Below, piece by piece: positions 1 through 7,098 of a DNA stretch of 7,308 nt; the stretch's first letter is position 1, and every line of letters begins with the position of its first letter. Source of the DNA: CAZZIZ01 sp964654535 (GTDB lineage Bacteria; Bacteroidota; Bacteroidia; Chitinophagales; UBA2359). Under the pieces are notes generated by a model, which searched no databases, was not told the origin of the DNA, and worked only from the letters and a program-made list of their open reading frames with translations. Made by a program: the position numbers and the translations under genes. The stretch lies in assembly GCA_964654535.1 (NCBI GenBank), contig CAZZIZ010000172.1, positions 1-7,308 on the forward strand, in the 5' to 3' direction.

Positions 1-932
1 ACGTGGTCGAGAGATTCGTCAAGATCGGTTCCGAAGTAACCAACGTGCAAAGCTTGATCGAAAGAAAGTAGATCATTAGTCACTCCGAGTTCATCTGCCC
101 TTTCGTGCATGACTTGACTTCCTTCCATTTCTATTACGGGCAAACTAAAAACTACTACGGTATCAATTGCAAAAGGTACCACTCCATCTTCTGTGTCGTG
201 CACACTTACCAACGGCACCTCATCAGCTTGAATAAGATCCACACTAGCAAGAGCGCCCGAAAAATTAATAACGCCGCTAACCTCAGATGAGAATCCCGGG
301 TTACCACTATCTCCTTCGAGTCCACCGTTGGCTTCTATAAGGGTTGGTAAATCGACTGCGATACTTTCTGCTCCTTCTAGGTCATCCATATACGCAACAT
401 GAACCGCGGTAATTGCACCCGCCGAAACACCGCCTACATAAATTTGATCGACATCAATTCCATACTGATTTCCGTTTTCGGCTGCATCTCTACGGAAGAA
501 TCTTATAGCGGCACGCATATCTTGAGTCGCCTTGATCAATTCGTCCGCCATCAATTCAGTTATGTTATTGTCGAAAATTTGAAGGTTTTCAAAAACTACT
601 TCAGCAAGTCGATAGTTGATTGAGGCGTTAGCATACCCAAGGGCGGCAAAGTGCTCACCAAGAAACCTAAGATCATCTTCGTCGCCGCTAATAAATGTTC
701 CTCCGTGCGCCCAGATAATTAAAGGGCGTTCTTCCAGTTCATCATTTGCTGGAGCATAGAAGTCAAAAACCAAATCTTTAACGTCTCCATCAAGCTCTAT
801 TGAGCTACCGTAAGCAACATCTTCAATGACTTCAAAGTCAGTGAATAAGGCAGTGGTATAACGATCATCGCATTGAGCAACAAGTGTTAGGCCTGCCAAG
901 GTGAATAGACAAAGAGTGAATATATTTTTCAT
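1..932 (-). CDS. Secreted alpha/beta-hydrolase (carboxylesterase-like), 3' end missing
   Basis: The open frame starts at ATG 932-930 and stays open for 310 codons to the window edge, so the C-terminus is missing. Residues 1-19 form a signal peptide: Lys at position 2, a hydrophobic core, and an ending LVAQC that suggests cleavage near Ala19. The hydrolase core follows in canonical order. An HGG oxyanion-hole motif lies at residues 76-78 in a WAHGGTF context. The nucleophile elbow GVSAG spans 168-172, with Ser170 the predicted nucleophile. HDTEDGVVPF at 245-254 resembles the usual HGTxDxVVP block, making Asp249 the likely acid. LHVGYF follows, with His296 the likely catalytic base. A GGLEGDSGN stretch near 203-211 resembles a loop I recall from Bacteroidota members of this family. 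The substrate is unknown; carboxylic ester hydrolysis outside the cytoplasm is the family-level expectation. It lies 63 bases downstream of the T9SS propeller gene on the same strand and may share its transcript. A T9SS sorting domain beyond the edge is possible but not visible. Confidence 0.88.
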   Translation of the reverse strand, partial: MKNIFTLCLFTLAGLTLVAQCDDRYTTALFTDFEVIEDVAYGSSIELDGDVKDLVFDFYAPANDELEERPLIIWAHGGTFISGDEDDLRFLGEHFAALGYANASINYRLAEVVFENLQIFDNNITELMADELIKATQDMRAAIRFFRRDAAENGNQYGIDVDQIYVGGVSAGAITAVHVAYMDDLEGAESIAVDLPTLIEANGGLEGDSGNPGFSSEVSGVINFSGALASVDLIQADEVPLVSVHDTEDGVVPFAIDTVVVFSLPVIEMEGSQVMHERADELGVTNDLLSFDQALHVGYFGTDLDESLDH

Positions 933-995
933 AATAAAAGCTTTAGGACATTTTAGAAAGGCAAAATACAAGATTTCACCTGCACTCGCCCCATT
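933..995 (-). other. Intergenic gap between propeller and esterase genes
   Basis: These 63 bases hold no gene. No stem-loop followed by a T-run is visible, so nothing suggests that transcription ends after the propeller gene. On the minus strand a TAAAAT (955-950) lies 17 bases before the esterase ATG. It has no good -35 partner, and no clean Bacteroidota-type TAnnTTTG element was found. The A/T-rich leader directly before the ATG is typical of Bacteroidota translation starts. Read-through from upstream is the simplest reading. Confidence 0.4.
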
Positions 996-3557
996 CTAGC
1001 GCTTTGCTATTCGAACTGTCTGCCAATTGTTAGATTCGTCTACGATTCTAAGCAAATATTGAGCTGGCGCGACATCTTTTATGTCCAGCGACTCTCCTGG
1101 GTTTATTGTTCCCTTTGAAATCAGAACTCCTGCCACTGAGTGTAAGGTGTAGGTGGACGCTTGGTTCAATCCATTTAAGAAGATTTTATCAGTCGTTGGA
1201 TTAGGGAAAACCGTAATTTCTTGGAAAAGATCGTCAATTCCAACTTCGAGGTTTTTTGAAACCAAGTCTCTTTCGAAAGCACCGTTCCCGTGAGAAGCAA
1301 TTCTGAGTTTTTGATTCACTGGGGAGACACTCAAATCCATAACCAAAACAGCGTCAGTAAATAGCCCTTCATTCCAAGGAACAAAAGATTCACCACCATC
1401 TTGTGAAAAGAAAACACCAATATCGTTTCCAACGTAAACATGTTCAGTATTATTTGGATCGACTGTTACAGCATTGGTAGGAAGGTCTGGCAAGTTGTCT
1501 CCAACAGGAATCCAATCTGAACCAGCATTGTTAGATTTATAAAGGTGTGTGGTACCAAAACCGCCAATACTTACATACACTACTTCATCATCAAAAGGAT
1601 CTACGGCTATGTCCATTAAATATCGATCTGGCAAACCCGCAGTTATATCCGAAAACGAATCGCCACCATCTGAGGTCACGTGCATAGTTGGTCTCGTATC
1701 CTTTGGTATGGTGGTAATATATAGCCTGTCGGTATTCTGTACAGAACAAGCCATTGAGAATGCAGGATTTCCATTAATGACATTATCATTGTTGACCGCA
1801 AACCAGCTGTTTCCACCGGTGAAAGATTTATAAATCTTGTCACGACCAGCATACATAGTGTTTGAGCTACTAGGGCAACTGACGTACGGTGCAATGAAGG
1901 CTGTAGAATTCAAGGCATTCCCATTACTTGGAGGCGAAGCAATAGTCCAATCATCGGTTTCTGATTCTTCGGTGTCAATTCCTTTCGTGCTGGACCTTCG
2001 AATGTTCAAAAATTGCCAAGACACATAAACCAAGTCCGGGTTGTCGGAACTCATTGCAGTCCAACTGCCATCTCCACCTACTACTCTCCGCCACTCTTTG
2101 TTTCCAGTATAGATTACTGAAGAGTTGTCTTGTAAACCACCAACTGCAAAGTCTGACTCTAATGTAGAGCTGCTAAAACCAGGGTAAAATTGAGTCGTTT
2201 GCAAACCATCATTCACGGAGCGAAAGGTTTCGGCTCCATCATTTGAAAAGAAAACGCCACCATCGTTGGCAAAGAAAATTCTATTCGGATTATTGGGATC
2301 AATTTTAACATCGTGATGATCAGAATGGCTGTAAAATTCATCGCCATCTGGCGCGCCTGGTATTGGCGAACCCAAGGTTAAGCCACCTTCGGACTTTTTT
2401 ATTAAGCTAGCTCCACCGTTGGTTGATTCCCAAATGTCGATACCGATAACATAAATATGGTTTTCATCATTAGGGTCGACGACCACATCGTGTGAAAACC
2501 AGCCCTGCCACATAGCATAATCCACAGTATTGGCAATACTCCAAGTTGCGCCAGCATCTGTAGATCTGCACAACCAAGTAACACCGGGATTTGTAGGATA
2601 ATCTGACCAAAAGTTTTCGCCTATACTTGCATAGATTACATTCGGATTAGATGGACTCAGAGCCAACTGTCCTTTTCCATTATAAAAACTAGGCACCCCG
2701 GTTTCTATCCTGGACCATGTCGCTCCACCATTGATTGTTCTATAAATTCCTTGATCAGCGTTGGCAAGATTTCCTGCAACCGCTATTACCGTTTCGGAAT
2801 TGGGAATCACGACCAAGTCAGTAATCATTTTTTTATCAAGAATCAAATTCCAAGTTGCACCTCCGTTGTTAGATCGATAAACACCTTCGGTCGTTCCTGC
2901 CCAAACCAATTGAGGGTTGTCTATACTTACTTTAATATCGTTTACTCCACGGCCCTGATCAGCACTCCAATCAAGCGCAAGTTCCCAAGTAGTGCCTCCA
3001 TTATTCGACTTAATAATACCAATTCCATAAGAACCTCGCGTTTCACGATATGCCGACCCATTACCTACTTGTCCATGATTATAAACCTCTCCGGTTCCAG
3101 CATAAATAACATTTGAATTGTTCGGTTCAAAGGCGATACTACTCACACCCAAAACAGGCAAACCTGTTTTTACGTATCTCCAAGCATCTAGTCCAATACC
3201 TCCAGTTGTTGTTCTCCAAATCCCACCACTGGCCGTGCCGATCCAAACATTGTTTCCATCATTAGGATCAATCGCAATATCCAATACTCTACCAGCCGTA
3301 TTGTTAGGGCCCATAGCCTCCCATTCGCCTTCGGTTATTTTAGAATCAACCTCTTCTACTTTCATCTCTTGAAAAGCATCAAAGAATCCTTGTTTAGGGA
3401 AAAACTCATTGGGATAGGCACGTGCATTATTCCACATTTCAAGTGCGTGAAAAGCACCTGGAATTTTTTTCGGTGGCGCTTGCTCTTCCTGTGAATTCGG
3501 CAAGAATAATACTGCTGCAACTATTACAGCAAACGCTATGGCTATTGCTTTTTTCAT
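996..3557 (-). CDS. T9SS-exported Asp-box/BNR (sortilin/VPS10-like) beta-propeller protein
   Basis: This 853-residue secreted protein has three parts. Residues 1-20 are an N-terminal signal (KK, then an Ala/Val-rich core), followed by a linker (about 24-75) containing an RAYP motif. Residues 76-765 are a large beta-propeller region. It has about 13 blade-like units of the form xDPNxxNxIYxGT, each usually followed by an Asp-box such as SNNGGATW. Clear Asp-boxes lie at 184, 229, 274, 332, 378, 438, 578, 628, 675 and 718. This would suit two tandem propellers. A DHHD motif at 413-416, followed by FFANDGGVFFS, is typical of the BNR 'glycosyl hydrolase'/VPS10-like family. Residues 777-853 form a T9SS type A sorting domain. 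Databases often name such proteins glycosyl hydrolases, but I see no assignable catalytic pair, so ligand binding is equally possible. The ATG overlaps the preceding gene's stop by four bases (ATGA), pointing to translational coupling. It should be released at, or anchored to, the cell surface. Confidence 0.9.
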   Translation of the reverse strand: MKKAIAIAFAVIVAAVLFLPNSQEEQAPPKKIPGAFHALEMWNNARAYPNEFFPKQGFFDAFQEMKVEEVDSKITEGEWEAMGPNNTAGRVLDIAIDPNDGNNVWIGTASGGIWRTTTGGIGLDAWRYVKTGLPVLGVSSIAFEPNNSNVIYAGTGEVYNHGQVGNGSAYRETRGSYGIGIIKSNNGGTTWELALDWSADQGRGVNDIKVSIDNPQLVWAGTTEGVYRSNNGGATWNLILDKKMITDLVVIPNSETVIAVAGNLANADQGIYRTINGGATWSRIETGVPSFYNGKGQLALSPSNPNVIYASIGENFWSDYPTNPGVTWLCRSTDAGATWSIANTVDYAMWQGWFSHDVVVDPNDENHIYVIGIDIWESTNGGASLIKKSEGGLTLGSPIPGAPDGDEFYSHSDHHDVKIDPNNPNRIFFANDGGVFFSNDGAETFRSVNDGLQTTQFYPGFSSSTLESDFAVGGLQDNSSVIYTGNKEWRRVVGGDGSWTAMSSDNPDLVYVSWQFLNIRRSSTKGIDTEESETDDWTIASPPSNGNALNSTAFIAPYVSCPSSSNTMYAGRDKIYKSFTGGNSWFAVNNDNVINGNPAFSMACSVQNTDRLYITTIPKDTRPTMHVTSDGGDSFSDITAGLPDRYLMDIAVDPFDDEVVYVSIGGFGTTHLYKSNNAGSDWIPVGDNLPDLPTNAVTVDPNNTEHVYVGNDIGVFFSQDGGESFVPWNEGLFTDAVLVMDLSVSPVNQKLRIASHGNGAFERDLVSKNLEVGIDDLFQEITVFPNPTTDKIFLNGLNQASTYTLHSVAGVLISKGTINPGESLDIKDVAPAQYLLRIVDESNNWQTVRIAKR
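999..1229 (-). other. T9SS type A C-terminal sorting domain (within the propeller protein)
   Basis: This segment encodes residues 777-853. It opens with the diagnostic VFPNPTTDKIFL block (783-794). An Ig-like strand pattern follows: YTLHSVAGVLISKG, then GESLDIKDVAPAQYLLRI, and finally a basic VRIAKR terminus. In T9SS substrates this domain directs passage across the outer membrane and is usually removed by the PorU sortase, often with attachment to a surface lipopolysaccharide. The assignment rests on motif order and terminal position. Confidence 0.93.
1383..3008 (-). repeat. Degenerate Asp-box (BNR) coding repeats
   Basis: Residues 184-725 of the propeller protein carry ten recognisable copies of the Asp-box pattern S/T-x-D/N/T-G/A-G/A-x-T/S-W/F. 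The most regular copies are SNNGGTTW (184), SNNGGATW (229), TINGGATW (274) and STDAGATW (332). Later copies are more divergent, with SFTGGNSW at 578 and SQDGGESF at 718. Spacing is about 45 residues where blades are regular. A gap of about 130 residues between the copies at 438 and 578 may mark the junction of two propellers. These are protein-structural repeats and not mobile DNA. Confidence 0.8.
3554..3557 (-). promoter_or_regulatory. ATGA stop/start overlap (translational coupling)
   Basis: Read on the minus strand, the four bases ATGA hold the start codon of the propeller gene and the TGA stop of the GT-C glycosyltransferase. No Shine-Dalgarno sequence precedes this ATG; the upstream bases are ACAAATAACAG. 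Re-initiation by ribosomes finishing the glycosyltransferase is the likely mode. The overlap also fixes the propeller start, because a full signal peptide begins exactly there. Confidence 0.75.
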
Positions 3558-4864
3558 TCTGTTATTTGTATATCACTTTTCTGAAAAAACAGTTCGTAAA
3601 TAAGGTAAGCTATAACGACAAGGTATTCAAGTCCAATAAGCTTCATGCTTTCCATATAAGCTGGATTCGAATATGCAAAATATGATAAGAAGACCAAAAA
3701 CGACCAAAGGATAGCAAATCGATATCGTGTGAAACAAGACATTGCCACAAGAGGCACTAAATACCAGGGATGTACGATGCTCGCAAAAAATAAATAAATA
3801 GCAAGTGCAAACAAGAACTGTTTAGGCAAGTCACTTCTTTCCGCATCTCTATTAAGATAAGCGTAAAGCGAAATTGAGATTAGCGTTGCCAAGCTTAGGT
3901 ACTTACCTACCGTAAAGAGAAGATTGTATCCGTGAGTATAAAAACCAATGTGTCTAATTACGTAATAAAAGCCTGCATTAAACTCGAACTTTTTGAAATA
4001 GAGATTTATGCTTTCAAAGAGGTGAGGCAAATGCTCGAAGCTGGTAAAAGGCAAGAAGAAAATAACACTTAGGGCAAGTACTATTAAGCTATAGATTACA
4101 AACTTGGGGAATTCTATTTTCTTCCAAATGAAGGGCAGAAAAATTAGCGGCAATAGTTTTGTACTGACTGCTAATGAGAGTGCAATCGCCGACCAAAGCC
4201 ACCGATCCTTTATAAACAGATATATTGCCAGCAAAACAAAAGTGACCATAGCGCCTTCGAAGTGCACGTTACCTACTATTTCTATAATGGCCAGAGGGTT
4301 GAGCGCATACAACAAAACGTTGGCTGGAGGCAAACTAAACACGCCTAGCAATTTAACAATAAGCAAAATTGAAACAATCTCGCAGAGCAATAGAAATAGC
4401 TTAAATACTATCAGCCGAGAACTATAGTCTTCCCCAAACATTTTAGCGGCTAGGAAGAACACCGTCTGGCAAACAGGTGGATAAACGGAAAAGTAGTTTG
4501 GTGAATTTAGTTGATCAAACAATTTCTGGTTATTGGCACCACCAATATTATCTGCAGGAACTTCCTCGAATGGCGAAACAGAATTCACGCTGAGATTGCC
4601 ATCCCAATAAAATCGAAAAATATCATCAGATAGATTAGGGGCAGAAAACAAGGTTAGTATTCTAAAAAGAATACCGAGAGCTACGCCCCATTTTACGAGA
4701 TTGGTCTTTAGGTTTTTATAAAGAAACTCATAGCAAACAAACAGCACACCGACTGCAAGCATTAGTACTGGAAAGTCCGCACGATTTAATAAATACGCTT
4801 GAAAATAATAAAGTGCAAAAGACGCAAGTGCAACTAGAAAAACAAGAGCCGACTTTAAACGCAT
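3554..4864 (-). CDS. Multi-pass GT-C glycosyltransferase (GT87/mannosyltransferase-like)
   Basis: This 436-residue integral membrane protein has about 11-13 hydrophobic segments, including 5-26, 31-50, 57-75, 150-172, 203-218, 222-245, 255-272, 315-336, 348-364, 382-398 and 407-427. The first large loop carries SDDIFRFYWDG (79-89). The acidic pair D80-D81 matches the catalytic acidic motif in the first extracytoplasmic loop of GT-C enzymes. Other family-like signatures are YPPVCQ (128-133), NVHFEGAM (199-206) and HPWYLVPL (365-372). GT-C enzymes move a hexose, often mannose, from a polyprenyl-phosphate donor to an acceptor on the outer membrane face. The sugar and acceptor are not readable here. 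The ATG lies 4 bases after the stop of the CslA-like gene, and the TGA overlaps the next start. A DPM1-like gene two positions upstream could supply the lipid-linked donor. Assignment to GT87 specifically is less sure than to the GT-C fold. Confidence 0.8.
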   Translation of the reverse strand: MRLKSALVFLVALASFALYYFQAYLLNRADFPVLMLAVGVLFVCYEFLYKNLKTNLVKWGVALGILFRILTLFSAPNLSDDIFRFYWDGNLSVNSVSPFEEVPADNIGGANNQKLFDQLNSPNYFSVYPPVCQTVFFLAAKMFGEDYSSRLIVFKLFLLLCEIVSILLIVKLLGVFSLPPANVLLYALNPLAIIEIVGNVHFEGAMVTFVLLAIYLFIKDRWLWSAIALSLAVSTKLLPLIFLPFIWKKIEFPKFVIYSLIVLALSVIFFLPFTSFEHLPHLFESINLYFKKFEFNAGFYYVIRHIGFYTHGYNLLFTVGKYLSLATLISISLYAYLNRDAERSDLPKQFLFALAIYLFFASIVHPWYLVPLVAMSCFTRYRFAILWSFLVFLSYFAYSNPAYMESMKLIGLEYLVVIAYLIYELFFQKSDIQITE

Positions 4865-4868
4865 TGGT

Positions 4869-6347
4869 CTAGCGCGCAGCAGCTATACTGTGACCTATGG
4901 AGTAGATAAACACATAACCAAAGCCTACCACAGCGATGAAGTGAAGAATGAACAAGCTATAATCATTGTTCTGAACGGCAAAGATTAGAGCAGACAAAAA
5001 GTACAAGCAAAGTACTCCCTCTAAAACGGTAACCCAATCAATCTTTTTCATGACGTAGTTTTTCTTATCCGCCCACTGGTCTTTGTTATCTAGAATATTG
5101 TATTTAGGTGTTCTTACAAATGGAGTTCTTTCTCCCATCAAACCACGAACAACCGCAACCGCATTATGGAAAGAAAGCCCTAGAGTAATAATCAGAAAGC
5201 TAGGCAGCAACATAGCGTATTCGATGAAGGCCTTGAACTTATTCTTAGAAGTAGATACACTGGCCACGTAGTAAACGAAAGCCACGGCCAAAGTGCTAAA
5301 AATAAAAGGCCAGGCATAGCGCACATAATCAAAATCTAGATAGCTGTTTTTCAAAAACAAAACAGGTACACTTATTAATACCGCTAAAAAAATTATCAGG
5401 TAAACCGAGCTACTTAACAAGTGCGTAAAGGCATTAACCTTTACAGAGAAAGGCTGGTTGCCTCTTCTAATCGATGGTAATATTTTCATAGCCGTTTCGG
5501 CCCCGCCCTTGATCCATCTGAATTGCTGAGACTTAAAAGCCTTAATATCAGCAGGCAACTCAGCAGGAGAAATAAAATCTTCCAAATACTTAAACCGCCA
5601 CCCTTTCATTTGTGCGCGATAGCTCAAATCCAAATCTTCTGTCAAGGTATCCGCTTTCCATCCTCCTGCATCTACAATCGTCTTCTTGCGCCATATACCA
5701 GCAGTTCCATTGAAGTTTATAAAGTAACCAGACAGGTTTCTTCCAGACTGTTCCACTGTAAAATGAGCGTCTAAGAAAAAAGCTTGGATCCTGGTTAACA
5801 AAGAATAATCCTTATTTATATGCCCCCATCGAGTTTGAACAACCCCAACTTCTTCAGACTTGAAATAAGGAACGGTACTTTTAAGAAAGCTTGGTTCTGG
5901 AATAAAATCGGCGTCGAAGATGGCAATGAATTCGCCTGCACAAATTTCCATACCGTTTTGAAGAGCTCCGGCCTTATAACCAGTTCTATCCGTACGCGTA
6001 ATTAAGCTAATGTTAAAACCCTGTGCTTTATACTGGTCAACCTTATTCTGTGAAATAGAAACCGTTTCATCGGTTGAATCATCTAAGATTTGAATTTCCA
6101 ATTTATCCTTTGGGTAATCCATTTTAATACATGCATCGATAAGTCGTTCGACTACATACATTTCATTAAATACTGGAAGCTGAATTGTAACTGACGGAAG
6201 CTCATCATCGGTTAATGTTGGGGCTTCATCTAAAGCTGGCTTTTTAAAACGCAAATAATTTACCGCCAGTCCGCTCTCTAACATGCAGTAAATAAGAATA
6301 CAGCTTAGTAAAATGACATAAGCGCTTAGGAATAAAACTTCTAACAT
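4869..6347 (-). CDS. Processive membrane family 2 glycosyltransferase, CslA/cellulose-synthase-like
   Basis: The 492-residue protein has one N-terminal membrane segment (3-23), a cytosolic GT-A domain (about 50-300) and four or five C-terminal segments (307-333, 343-362, 374-395, 438-458, 463-485). The processive GT2 signature is complete: ILDDSTDET (87-95) for UDP/GDP binding, FDADF (144-148) as the DxD metal site, TED (236-238) with the catalytic Asp238, and QQFRW (274-278) as QxxRW. The surrounding GWRFKYLEDF and AELP text, and a late GERTPFVRTPKYN block (405-417), resemble the CslA/CslC-type branch that includes plant mannan synthases, as I recall those families. It probably polymerises or transfers hexoses from a nucleotide sugar while feeding the product into the membrane. 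The sugar is unknown. No PilZ domain or BcsB-like partner is seen. ATG 6347 starts 3 bases after the previous stop and immediately opens the hydrophobic segment, supporting this start. Confidence 0.88.
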   Translation of the reverse strand: MLEVLFLSAYVILLSCILIYCMLESGLAVNYLRFKKPALDEAPTLTDDELPSVTIQLPVFNEMYVVERLIDACIKMDYPKDKLEIQILDDSTDETVSISQNKVDQYKAQGFNISLITRTDRTGYKAGALQNGMEICAGEFIAIFDADFIPEPSFLKSTVPYFKSEEVGVVQTRWGHINKDYSLLTRIQAFFLDAHFTVEQSGRNLSGYFINFNGTAGIWRKKTIVDAGGWKADTLTEDLDLSYRAQMKGWRFKYLEDFISPAELPADIKAFKSQQFRWIKGGAETAMKILPSIRRGNQPFSVKVNAFTHLLSSSVYLIIFLAVLISVPVLFLKNSYLDFDYVRYAWPFIFSTLAVAFVYYVASVSTSKNKFKAFIEYAMLLPSFLIITLGLSFHNAVAVVRGLMGERTPFVRTPKYNILDNKDQWADKKNYVMKKIDWVTVLEGVLCLYFLSALIFAVQNNDYSLFILHFIAVVGFGYVFIYSIGHSIAAAR

Positions 6348-6350
6348 TAA

Positions 6351-7037
6351 CTATCTGTATTTAAAAATCGTCAGTAAGATTTTATATCCGGCCATAACTG
6401 TGCCCTTTATAGTTCCAGTAATTTTTGAAACTCCAATTCTCTTTTTATAATCAACGGGGACTTCAGTGCACTTTAACTTTTGCTTAGCAGCCTTAACTTG
6501 CATTTCTACAGTCCATCCGTAATTCTTGTCGCACATCTCTAAATCTATCAGTGCATCGTACTTAATTGCCCTAAAGGGTCCTAAGTCGGAATATGAAACG
6601 TTATATAGCAGTTTCATCAATGATGTTGCTAACCAATTGCCAAAAATTTGTTGCGGCATCATAGCTCCACCCTCCTTGCTTCCGAGAGCCCTTGATCCAA
6701 TGACCATATCAAAATCTTCTTCTAAAATCGGCTTAACCACCTCTGTCATTTGATGAGGGTAATCCGAGTAATCTCCATCCAAAAATACAACTATATCAGG
6801 CTTGTTGGTTTTAGAATTTAGGTGAGAAATTCCTTTTAGACAGGCATTTCCATAGCCCATTTGAGGCTGATCGATGACAGTTGCCCCGGCTTGTTTGGCT
6901 ATTTCTGAGGTATTATCAGTGGAATTGTTGTTTATAACAACTATTTCACGTACCAATTCACTGGGTATGTCCCTGACCACCAGACCTATGCTTTGCTCTT
7001 CATTATACGCTGGAATTAGAACGTCAATATTTGGCAT
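6351..7037 (-). CDS. DPM1-like family 2 glycosyltransferase (polyprenyl-phosphate hexose synthase type)
   Basis: The 228-residue protein is a single GT-A domain with no clear membrane helix. Motifs run in family order: PAYNEE (9-14), NNNSTDNT (36-43), GYGNACLKG (61-69), DGDYSD (87-92) with the metal-binding D87/D89, GSR (114-116), DLGPFRAI (151-158), YGWTVEMQ (173-180) and RIGVSKITGT (200-209). This pattern matches dolichyl/polyprenyl-phosphate mannosyl- and glucosyltransferases, which transfer a hexose from GDP-Man or UDP-Glc to a polyprenyl phosphate at the inner membrane face. It lacks the C-terminal membrane helices of some relatives, so it probably associates peripherally. It is the first gene of the tight cluster. 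The ATG lies four residues before the first beta strand, as expected for a complete domain, and the TAG stop is 3 bases before the next ATG. Donor specificity cannot be decided; a role in making the donor for the downstream GT-C enzyme is inference. Confidence 0.87.
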   Translation of the reverse strand: MPNIDVLIPAYNEEQSIGLVVRDIPSELVREIVVINNNSTDNTSEIAKQAGATVIDQPQMGYGNACLKGISHLNSKTNKPDIVVFLDGDYSDYPHQMTEVVKPILEEDFDMVIGSRALGSKEGGAMMPQQIFGNWLATSLMKLLYNVSYSDLGPFRAIKYDALIDLEMCDKNYGWTVEMQVKAAKQKLKCTEVPVDYKKRIGVSKITGTIKGTVMAGYKILLTIFKYR

Positions 7038-7098
7038 TAAATAGGTCTTCGAGAAACGTGAAGGCTAACTGTCCAAAAAGAGACAGATGGCTAAACTG
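7038..7098 (-). other. Short intergenic leader upstream of the glycosyltransferase cluster
   Basis: These 61 bases separate the iron-sulfur gene from the first glycosyltransferase gene and are the widest gap before the cluster. They contain a 5-bp inverted repeat, CTGTC (7069-7073) with GACAG (7082-7086), around an 8-base A-rich loop. A near-duplicate 10-11 base word occurs as GGCTAACTGT (7063-7072) and GGCTAAACTGT (7089-7099, just entering the upstream stop codon). The stem is too short and lacks a following T-run, so it is not called a terminator. No convincing -33/-7 promoter pair was found. Either a cluster promoter lies here or the cluster is read through from upstream. Confidence 0.35.

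Noticed and set aside
105..623. Two short plus-strand open frames (105-290 and 399-623)
   Set aside because: Both are antisense to the esterase, whose minus-strand frame is continuous from 932 to the edge with all triad motifs. The plus-strand peptides show no domain features.
950..955. Minus-strand TAAAAT as a -10 promoter element for the esterase
   Set aside because: The best-spaced upstream hexamer (TGAAAT) matches TTGACA at only two positions, and the nearby TATTTTG falls one base short of the Bacteroidota TAnnTTTG consensus. In AT-rich DNA this is expected by chance.
1383..3008. CRISPR-like or tandem DNA repeat array
   Set aside because: The repeated words (for example CCACC or CCTCC followed by TTG-type text) are degenerate and in frame. 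They encode Asp-boxes; there are no constant repeats with unique spacers.
2751..3116. 121-codon open frame on the plus strand
   Set aside because: It is antisense to the propeller gene, and its translation has no signal, domain or repeat pattern. The minus-strand reading shows Asp-boxes and blade motifs throughout, so this frame is a shadow.
996..3557. Propeller protein as a target of Bacteroidota O-glycosylation at D-S/T-[A/I/L/V/M/T]
   Set aside because: All four DS/DT occurrences (DSK, DTE, DTR, DSF) fail at the third position, so no canonical site exists in this protein.
4104..4427. 107-codon open frame on the plus strand
   Set aside because: It is antisense to the GT-C gene within its membrane-segment coding. 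No recognisable features; the opposite strand explains the region fully.
7069..7086. Rho-independent terminator after the iron-sulfur gene
   Set aside because: The stem is only 5 base pairs with an 8-base loop, and no T-run follows the hairpin in the direction of transcription.
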